Below, piece after piece: positions 58,498-64,000 of a stretch of 64,000 bases of DNA; position 1 is the first letter of the stretch; every line of letters starts with the position of its first letter. Source of the DNA: Algoriphagus antarcticus. Lineage in GTDB: Bacteria; Bacteroidota; Bacteroidia; Cytophagales; Cyclobacteriaceae. Below the pieces are notes generated by a model. That model was not told the DNA's origin and searched no databases. It saw nothing but the letters and a program-made list of their open reading frames with translations. Where the stretch lies: the NCBI RefSeq assembly GCF_002150685.1, contig NZ_MSSW01000042.1, forward strand, positions 62,001 through 126,000, read 5' to 3'. Both the position numbers and the translations under genes were made by a program.

Positions 58498-60876
58498 ATG
58501 GACAAAAAGAGCTTATCCGAAAGAGATGTTTGCACCAAATTGATTAACCCTGCCATCGAAAAAGCAGGCTGGAACATCAAAAAGCAAGTTCGTGAAGAAG
58601 TTTCATTTACAGATGGTAGAGTAATTGTTCAGGGTAGCCTCCATACTAGAGGCACAAAGAAAAGAGCTGACTACATTCTCTACTATAAGAATGACATTCC
58701 TATTGCCATCATAGAAGCAAAGGATAATACAAAGCCAGTTGGTGCAGGAATGCAGCAAGCGCTCGAATATTCTGAAATCCTTCAACTGCCTTTTGTATTC
58801 ACTTCAAACGGAGATTCATTTATATTTCATGATAAGACCAACGACGAAAAAAGAGAGGAAGAAATCAACATGGACTCCTTCCCTTCTCCTGAAGAACTTT
58901 GGTCAAAATACTTAAAGTATAAAGGCCTAGAGGAACCTGAAAAAAGGAAAATCGTCGAGCAGGAATATCATGTGGATGAAAGCGGAATGAGTCCGCGATA
59001 CTACCAAGCAAATGCCGTAAACCGAACTATTGAGGCGATAGCTAATGGCCAAGACCGGATTCTTTTGGTCATGGCAACTGGAACGGGTAAAACCTACACC
59101 GCTTTTAATATCATTTGGAGACTCTGGAAAACAGGAATCAAGAACCGAATTCTGTTTTTAGCGGATAGAAATGCGCTTTTGACCCAAACCAAAAACGGGG
59201 ACTTCTCCCCGTTTGGAAATGATATCATGCATATCATTAAGAATCGGAAGATTGACAAGTCTTATCAAATCTACTTCGCGCTTTATCAGGGCTTAACCAG
59301 TAACGAAGAAGAGAAAAATGCCTACAGGGAATTTAGCAAAGACTTTTTTGATCTGATTGTGGTGGACGAGTGCCATAGAGGATCAGCTTCTGAAGCCTCA
59401 GCCTGGAGAGAGGTATTGGACTATTTCGAAGGAGCTACGCAGATAGGGATGACAGCCACGCCTAAAGAGACCAAGGATGTCTCCAATATGGATTATTATG
59501 GTACGCCTGTTTATACCTATTCGCTGAAGCAAGGAATCATGGATGGCTTTCTAGCCCCATATAAAGTGGTGAGAATTACCACCAACTTAGACGAAGGCTG
59601 GCGACCATCGGCAGGAATGCTGGATAAATACGGAAACGAAATCAAGGATAGAATATACAACCTGAAGGATTACGATCGGAAAATGGTCATTGATCAGCGA
59701 ACTCAATTGGTTGCTGACAAGATCACCCAATTCTTAAAAGCCACTGATCGTTTTGCCAAGACGATTGTCTTTTGCATTGATATCGAGCATGCCAACCGAA
59801 TGAGACAGGCGCTGATCAACGCCAATGCCGATTTAGTTTCTGCACATCCTTATTACGTCGTCAAGATCACCGGAGACGATGAAGTCGGGAAAAGGGAGTT
59901 GGACAATTTCACCGATGTGGAAGAGCGCTTTCCTGTGATCGCCACCACTTCCAAAATGCTCACCACGGGCATTGATACCAAAATGGTGAAGTTGATTGTA
60001 CTGGAAGCTAACATCGCATCCATGACAGAATTCAAGCAAATCGTGGGAAGAGGCACTCGAATTCGGGAAGCTGAAGGAAAGCTGTTTTTTACCATTATGG
60101 ATTTCCGAAAAGCTACGAATCTCTTTGCAGATCCGGATTTTGATGGAGAACCGGTTCAGATCTACGAGCCTGGGATCGACGAGTCCCCTGTTCCGCCTGA
60201 GGAAGAAGTAAATCAAGACTCAATTGCCGAAGAGGTTTCGGAGGAAGATAGAGAACCCTTAAATCCTCCTCCCCCTGATATTAGCATCACCGACGGTGAC
60301 CCCGATTTAGAACCGAGAAAGTACTATGTCAATAATGTTGCAGTAACTGTGATCAATGAACGAATTCAATATTTTGGAGCAGATGGGAAATTAATCACAG
60401 AGTCTCTTAAGGATTACACCCGAAAAAATATCGATAAAAATTTCTCTTCCCTAGATGCATTTATTCTCAAGTGGTCCAAATCAGAAAAGAAAGAAGCACT
60501 ATTGGCAGAGCTTGCAGAGCAAGGGATTTTATTGGAAGCATTGCGGGAGGAAGTTGGGAAAGACATGGATGCCTTTGATTTGATTTGCCATGTTGCATTT
60601 GATCAGCCTCCCCTAACTCGGAAGGAAAGAGCAGAAAATGTTCGTAAGCGGAATTATTTCTCCAAATACAGTGAAAAAGCACAGCAAGTCTTGACCACGC
60701 TTTTGGATAAATACGAGGCGGATGGCATAACGTCTATTGAATCTGGATCCGTGCTGAAAGTGCAACCCTTAAACCAAATGGGCTCTGTCATGGAGTTGGT
60801 TGGAGCTTTTGGAAAGAAAAAAGACTGTGACAGGGCGATGCTGGAGTTGGAAAGAGAAATTTATCAAATTGCTTAA
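58498..60876 (+). CDS. hsdR: Type I restriction endonuclease subunit R
   Basis: Motor and nuclease subunit of a type I restriction-modification system (EcoEI-like). 792 residues: N-terminal PD-(D/E)xK nuclease with Asp58 and E73-A-K75 (KRADYILYY, IAIIEAKDN), helicase domain 1 with Walker A MATGTGKT (192-199) and DECH box VVDECHRG (about 287), motif III MTATPKET, helicase domain 2 (TSKMLTTGIDTKMVKLIVLE, QIVGRGTRIREAEGK), and a C-terminal EcoEI-R-type domain (about 560-792). All catalytic motifs are intact, but the only HsdM in the window is truncated and no HsdS is seen. Confidence 0.93.
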   Translation: MDKKSLSERDVCTKLINPAIEKAGWNIKKQVREEVSFTDGRVIVQGSLHTRGTKKRADYILYYKNDIPIAIIEAKDNTKPVGAGMQQALEYSEILQLPFVFTSNGDSFIFHDKTNDEKREEEINMDSFPSPEELWSKYLKYKGLEEPEKRKIVEQEYHVDESGMSPRYYQANAVNRTIEAIANGQDRILLVMATGTGKTYTAFNIIWRLWKTGIKNRILFLADRNALLTQTKNGDFSPFGNDIMHIIKNRKIDKSYQIYFALYQGLTSNEEEKNAYREFSKDFFDLIVVDECHRGSASEASAWREVLDYFEGATQIGMTATPKETKDVSNMDYYGTPVYTYSLKQGIMDGFLAPYKVVRITTNLDEGWRPSAGMLDKYGNEIKDRIYNLKDYDRKMVIDQRTQLVADKITQFLKATDRFAKTIVFCIDIEHANRMRQALINANADLVSAHPYYVVKITGDDEVGKRELDNFTDVEERFPVIATTSKMLTTGIDTKMVKLIVLEANIASMTEFKQIVGRGTRIREAEGKLFFTIMDFRKATNLFADPDFDGEPVQIYEPGIDESPVPPEEEVNQDSIAEEVSEEDREPLNPPPPDISITDGDPDLEPRKYYVNNVAVTVINERIQYFGADGKLITESLKDYTRKNIDKNFSSLDAFILKWSKSEKKEALLAELAEQGILLEALREEVGKDMDAFDLICHVAFDQPPLTRKERAENVRKRNYFSKYSEKAQQVLTTLLDKYEADGITSIESGSVLKVQPLNQMGSVMELVGAFGKKKDCDRAMLELEREIYQIA

Positions 60877-60877
60877 A

Positions 60878-62323
60878 TTGGATTTAACACAAAAAATAAA
60901 ACTACCCGAAGGAAGGCGACTCGAGTTTAAAGAAGCGTTGCCGGCTAATGCAGACTTTGCCAAAACGGTTATCGCTTTTGCAAATGATGCGGGTGGAGAA
61001 TTGTTTATTGGCATCAAAAACAACCCGAGAGTCATCGTTGGTATTTCCGAAAATCTATTGGATGGTCTGGAAAACAAAATCAGTAACATCATTCACGATT
61101 CATGCGCTTTGGTTATTCAGCCAGAGATTTCATTTCTGACTGAAGCAGGCAAACATGTCATTCGGGTGTACATCCACAAAGGCAGCAAACCGCCCTACTT
61201 TTTAAAAAGTAAAGGCAAAGCTGATGGCGTTTTTATACGCGTGGGCTCATCAAACAGATTGGGCGATAACGAAACGATTCAGCGCTTAGAAAGATTGGCG
61301 GCAAATATTTCGTTTGACGCCGGACTGAATTACTCCAAAGATTTTATTGACCTAAAAAAGGATGAGTTCGCCTCTTTTTTCAAAGAAAAAATAAGTGAGG
61401 AAGTAACGGAGAATGTCCTTGAAAAGCTTGATTTGATCGTTGATGAACAAGGCGAAAAGCGGGTAACGAATGCGCTAATTCTCCTTTCGGAAGACAAACT
61501 GAAAACGCAGCTTTTTCCGAATGCTAAAATTGAATGTGCGCGTTTTAAAGGAACCAAACCTGGCAATTTTATAGATCAAAAATCTTTTGCAGGAAGCATC
61601 ATTGGCCATGCCGAGCTGGCCTTGAACTTTGTGAAACGTCACATTTCTGAAGGAACGAAGAATTATGAAGGCGTTTACAGAAACGACCGCTGGGAATACC
61701 CAATTATCGCATTGCGGGAAGTCATTCGGAATGCAGTCATTCACAGAGATTATTCGCTTACGGGCAAGGATATTAAAATTGCCATTTTTGACGATAAAAT
61801 AGAAATTACCAGTCCTGGTAAATTATTGCCTTCGGTAGATTTTGACGAGATGTTTGCCGGGCAGTCTGATGTGCGCAATAAAGTTTTGGCACCCGTTTTC
61901 AAACGTCTCGGCATTATAGAGCAATGGGGTAATGGCCTGCAACTCATTGCTGATGATCTACAGGAATATCCAGAAATTAAAATGATCTGGAGCGAGCCGG
62001 GCATGGCCTTCCGTGTTTCTTTTATAAATACTATTTATACGGTGCAACAGGAGTTGCAACAGGAGTTACAACAGGAGTTACAACAGATGACGATGTACGG
62101 AAAGGTACTGGTTCAAATAAGTCAACAATTGCTATCCAAGAAACAGATATCCAATGAATTAGGACAAAAAAGCATATCAGGACAATTGAATAAGATAATT
62201 AGCAAACTTGTTGACCATAGCTTAATAGAAAGATCAGAAGATGAGTTAAGTAGTTCCAAACAACGGTACAGAATAACAAATCGAGGCATTGCTTTTTTGC
62301 ACCTACTCAACAATAAAAAATAG
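60878..62323 (+). CDS. AlbA_2/GHKL ATPase with winged-helix tail (restriction-locus accessory protein)
   Basis: 481 residues from the TTG at 60878, one base after the hsdR stop; an earlier TTG at 60800 would overlap hsdR by 77 bp. Domains: AlbA_2 (Schlafen-type) fold with RRLEFKEALP and FANDAGGELFIGIKNN (about 14-120); GHKL-type ATP-binding domain with LREVIRNAVIHRDYSLTGKD and IIEQWGNGLQLI (about 240-390); a linker of 12-nt in-frame repeats encoding QQEL units (62045-62086); and a C-terminal winged helix (SISGQLNKIISKLVDHSLIE, RYRITNRGIAFLHLL). Such proteins frequently sit inside type I restriction loci; their role is unresolved, perhaps a regulator. Confidence 0.85.
   Translation: MDLTQKIKLPEGRRLEFKEALPANADFAKTVIAFANDAGGELFIGIKNNPRVIVGISENLLDGLENKISNIIHDSCALVIQPEISFLTEAGKHVIRVYIHKGSKPPYFLKSKGKADGVFIRVGSSNRLGDNETIQRLERLAANISFDAGLNYSKDFIDLKKDEFASFFKEKISEEVTENVLEKLDLIVDEQGEKRVTNALILLSEDKLKTQLFPNAKIECARFKGTKPGNFIDQKSFAGSIIGHAELALNFVKRHISEGTKNYEGVYRNDRWEYPIIALREVIRNAVIHRDYSLTGKDIKIAIFDDKIEITSPGKLLPSVDFDEMFAGQSDVRNKVLAPVFKRLGIIEQWGNGLQLIADDLQEYPEIKMIWSEPGMAFRVSFINTIYTVQQELQQELQQELQQMTMYGKVLVQISQQLLSKKQISNELGQKSISGQLNKIISKLVDHSLIERSEDELSSSKQRYRITNRGIAFLHLLNNKK
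62045..62086 (+). repeat. 12-nt in-frame repeats in the AlbA_2/GHKL gene
   Basis: Three units of CAACAGGAGTTA/G plus a half unit encode (QQEL)3-QQ between the ATPase and winged-helix domains. Slippage would change linker length by four residues without breaking the frame. Confidence 0.9.
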
Positions 62324-62653
62324 ATGTCCCAAATATCTGCAAACGCAAATTATTTGCAAAGGCAAGAGTCACAGCTAGAGTCACAGCTAGAGTTGGGGTA
62401 CGAGTTGCAGTATCAATCTTTATATTCGAAAATTTTGAATTTTACCGAAATAGAAAACAATAGCACAAAAGGAATCGCAACTTTGCTAAGCCAAAAAAAC
62501 ACTTCTGGTCAATTAAAAATGACCTTAAATAGACTGATGGGGCACAAACTTATCGAATGAACAATCCCTGAAAAGACAAAAAGTAAAAACTAACAACACA
62601 GAATAACAGAAAGAGGTATTGCTTTTTTGCAATTACTCCAAAATAAAAAGTAA
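62324..62653 (+). pseudogene. Duplicated, decayed C-terminal tail module of the AlbA_2/GHKL protein
   Basis: Starts with ATG directly after the stop of the ATPase gene (TAGATG). It encodes a repeat linker (QESQLESQLELG) and a winged helix (TSGQLKMTLNRLMGHKLIE) parallel to the ATPase tail. Two in-frame stops follow (TGA at 62558, TAA at 62591); the frame then continues with HRITERGIAFLQLLQNKK to the stop at 62651-62653, matching RITNRGIAFLHLL of the intact copy. The first 78 codons (62324-62560) are open and could be a peptide. It is a separate tail copy carrying nonsense mutations. Confidence 0.8.
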
Positions 62654-62757
62654 TGTTTTTAAATAAAAATTATACCCCTTGGCTAGAGTCGCAGCTAGAG
62701 TCGCAGCTAGAGTCGCAGCGCGAGTCGCAGCATGAGTTGCGAACACCTTTTACCTAG
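62653..62757 (+). pseudogene. Third tail remnant: small ORF with LESQ repeats
   Basis: The ATG at 62653 overlaps the stop of the second module (TAATG). The 34-residue reading frame consists mostly of four LESQ-type units (12-nt repeat GAGTCGCAGCTA at 62686-62733) and ends in TAG before any winged helix. It is probably the start of a third tail module that has been deleted. The remainder to 62833 shows nothing before hsdM. Confidence 0.6.
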
Positions 62758-62833
62758 AAAAGCCGGTACGACGGAAAGTAAAACAACAATAGCAAGGGCC
62801 TAAAAAAACCACAAAAAAATTAAAGAAATCTAA

Positions 62834-63325
62834 ATGACTCAAATTACCACCAACATAAAAGGCATCCGCGATATCATGCGGAAAGACACAGGAGTAGACG
62901 GAGATGCACAGCGGATCTCGCAAATGGTGTGGATGCTCTTTATGAAGATCTTTGCCGACAAAGAAGAAGAATGGGAAATCACCATAGACGGCTACGAAAG
63001 CCCGATTCCTGAAAATCTCAAATGGCAAACCTGTGCAGCAGACGAAGAAGGCTTGAAAGGCGATGCCCTGATGGACTTTATCAATAATGAGTTGTTTCCA
63101 GCGTTGAAGGAACTTGATTTCAGTATCAGCCCACAGGCCAAGATTATTCGTGCGGTGTTTGAAGACACTTACAATTACATGAAAAACGGAACGCTCTTCC
63201 GTCAGGTCATCAACCAAATCAATCGCATAGACTTTAACAGCTCGACTGACCGACATTTATTTAACGACCTCTATGAAACCATTCTAAAAGAATTGCAATC
63301 GGCAGGTTCTTCTGGCGAATACTAA
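62834..63325 (+). pseudogene. hsdM: Type I methyltransferase subunit M, truncated after the N-terminal domain
   Basis: 163 codons matching the HsdM N-terminal helical domain (TTNIKGIRDIMRKDTGVDGD, RISQMVWMLFMKIFADKEEE, then ending LYETILKELQSAGSSGEY). Complete HsdM proteins continue from this point as GEYYTPR... into the adenine-methyltransferase domain (with NPPF/Y). Here a TAA follows the GEY codons and the DNA changes to another gene. No SAM-binding motif or catalytic NPP(F/Y) is present, so the remnant cannot methylate DNA. Confidence 0.88.
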
Positions 63326-63326
63326 A

Positions 63327-64000
63327 GGAGACCTTCCTTCCTTGGCCAATGCCAATTTGATCAAACTTGCTCGTGACCCATTCAAATTTAGAAGTTTGGC
63401 AAAAGATTGGGAGCCAAAATTGGAAAAAACCAAAATAGATTTACTTAAGAAAATTGACCGCTTAATCCAATCAGAAAAGTTGAAACTAATCAATTTAGAT
63501 GATTATTTGATGGGAGAAGATGAGGCCAATGAGCTAACTGGATATACCAAACCTAGCATAGAAAAATTAGTCGAAATGATTATTTATTTTGCTCATGCGG
63601 TCCCCAGTTATAAGACAAAAATGAATAAGCTGCTTTTCTACGCTGACTTTTCCAAGTTCCGAGAGTTTGGAAATTCTATCAGCGGAGCCAAATATAAGGC
63701 GATTGATTATGGGCCTGTGCCCAATATGTATGAGACGATTTTTGAGAATTTGGCTGTGAACGACATGATTGATATTTGCTTTGAGTCAAAAGAAAATGGC
63801 AGCAAAATGGAAAAATTAGTAGGTAGAGCAGATCGACAATTTCAAGCGGATTTGTTTTCTGAAGATGACCTTCACACATTGGAGAAAGTAGTGGCAATTT
63901 TCCAACATACTTCGCCAAAGGAAATTGTCAAGATCAGTCACCGAGAAATCGGTTGGCTTGAAAATGAAAATTCCAAACAATTTATTTCGTACGAATATGC
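63327..64000 (+). pseudogene. SocA/Panacea (DUF4065)-type antitoxin, N-terminally truncated
   Basis: From 63327 (a different frame from hsdM) the DNA encodes GDLPSLANANLIKLARDP, which is the end of a helix-turn-helix domain (in complete relatives preceded by a YENG-type phrase), followed by the Panacea/SocA domain: YFAHAVPSYKTKMNKLLFYA, ISGAKYKAIDYGPVPNMYET, and LHTLEKVVAIFQHTSP plus ISHREIGWLENEN near the window end. No start codon precedes the first conserved residues; a TTG or the ATG at 63510 might allow a shortened product. Its toxin would lie beyond the window, if present. The gene is fused head-on to the broken hsdM. Confidence 0.75.

Noticed and set aside
60800-60877. Longer start for the AlbA_2/GHKL ATPase
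   Set aside because: It overlaps hsdR by 77 bp and adds residues with no family similarity; the TTG at 60878 fits the AlbA_2 start better.
62686-62733. Short direct repeats as a possible CRISPR array
   Set aside because: The 12-nt units are contiguous without spacers and encode an in-frame peptide repeat; no cas genes are present.

Overview
The window comes from a member of the Bacteroidota, most likely Cytophagales of the Cyclobacteriaceae (Algoriphagus-like) type. I infer this from several things: TAnnTTTG-type -7 promoter boxes, few Shine-Dalgarno sequences, TTG starts, a type IX secretion sorting domain, a DUF5686 outer-membrane protein, bacillithiol deacetylase BshB1, a 287-residue primary sigma factor, and many lipoproteins. 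Most of the DNA is ordinary chromosome. The right-hand end (from about 51.8 kb) is repeat-rich and accessory.

Layout. 1-2776 (minus) is a metal ABC importer operon: DtxR/MntR-type repressor, lipoprotein binding protein, ATPase and permease (cut by the window edge). Its upstream DNA holds a striking set of TTTAG-N6-CTAAA sites. 3.1-14.6 kb carries a glycosyltransferase, dapD, a TPR lipoprotein, a CxxC-rich lipoprotein, a DUF4332 protein, a HerA-like ATPase, a BaiN/HI0933 flavoprotein, a YheT-type hydrolase, a glutamate-synthase-like protein and L-2-hydroxyglutarate oxidase. 14.8-20.7 kb holds a DUF5686 outer-membrane protein, a T9SS cargo protein, two tandem paralogous small barrel-like proteins and a toxin-antitoxin pair whose toxin is frameshifted. 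20.9-24.2 kb is thrS-infC-rpmI-rplT. 24.3-31.2 kb holds a DUF4038 glycoside hydrolase, an atypical Nramp-fold transporter, and an SDR plus GH63-type glucosidase pair. tRNA-Met follows. 31.8-44.2 kb is a housekeeping block: START-like protein, LptF/G permease, rpsO, pnp, rpoD, trxB, M23/LysM peptidase, bshB1, pdxH, YqgE, a DUF349 protein and tRNA-Thr.

45.2-51.8 kb carries a sugar-catabolism operon: a giant ThuA / PQQ-like dehydrogenase / HEAT / cupredoxin lipoprotein, a sugar-phosphate isomerase and a Gfo/Idh/MocA oxidoreductase, with an AraC regulator divergent from it. 52.1-55.5 kb is a LytS/LytTR two-component operon with a beta-propeller lipoprotein encoded between kinase and response regulator. 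A 1-kb gene-free stretch follows, with a 242-bp tandem duplication and a second copy of an inverted-repeat-ended element also found at 27.5 kb. After an SLC13 transporter comes the accessory end: type I restriction subunit HsdR, an AlbA_2/GHKL ATPase whose C-terminal tail is re-duplicated twice behind it with 12-nt in-frame repeats, an HsdM cut off at its GEY motif, and, joined directly to that break, the C-terminal part of a SocA/Panacea-type antitoxin running to the window edge.

The most promising non-routine signals are the tail-module array (62.0-62.8 kb), the hsdM/antitoxin chimeric junction (63.3 kb), the paired operator array (2.8-2.9 kb), the kinase-propeller-regulator operon and the dispersed inverted-repeat element. 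I saw no rRNA, CRISPR array, complete IS element or prophage.
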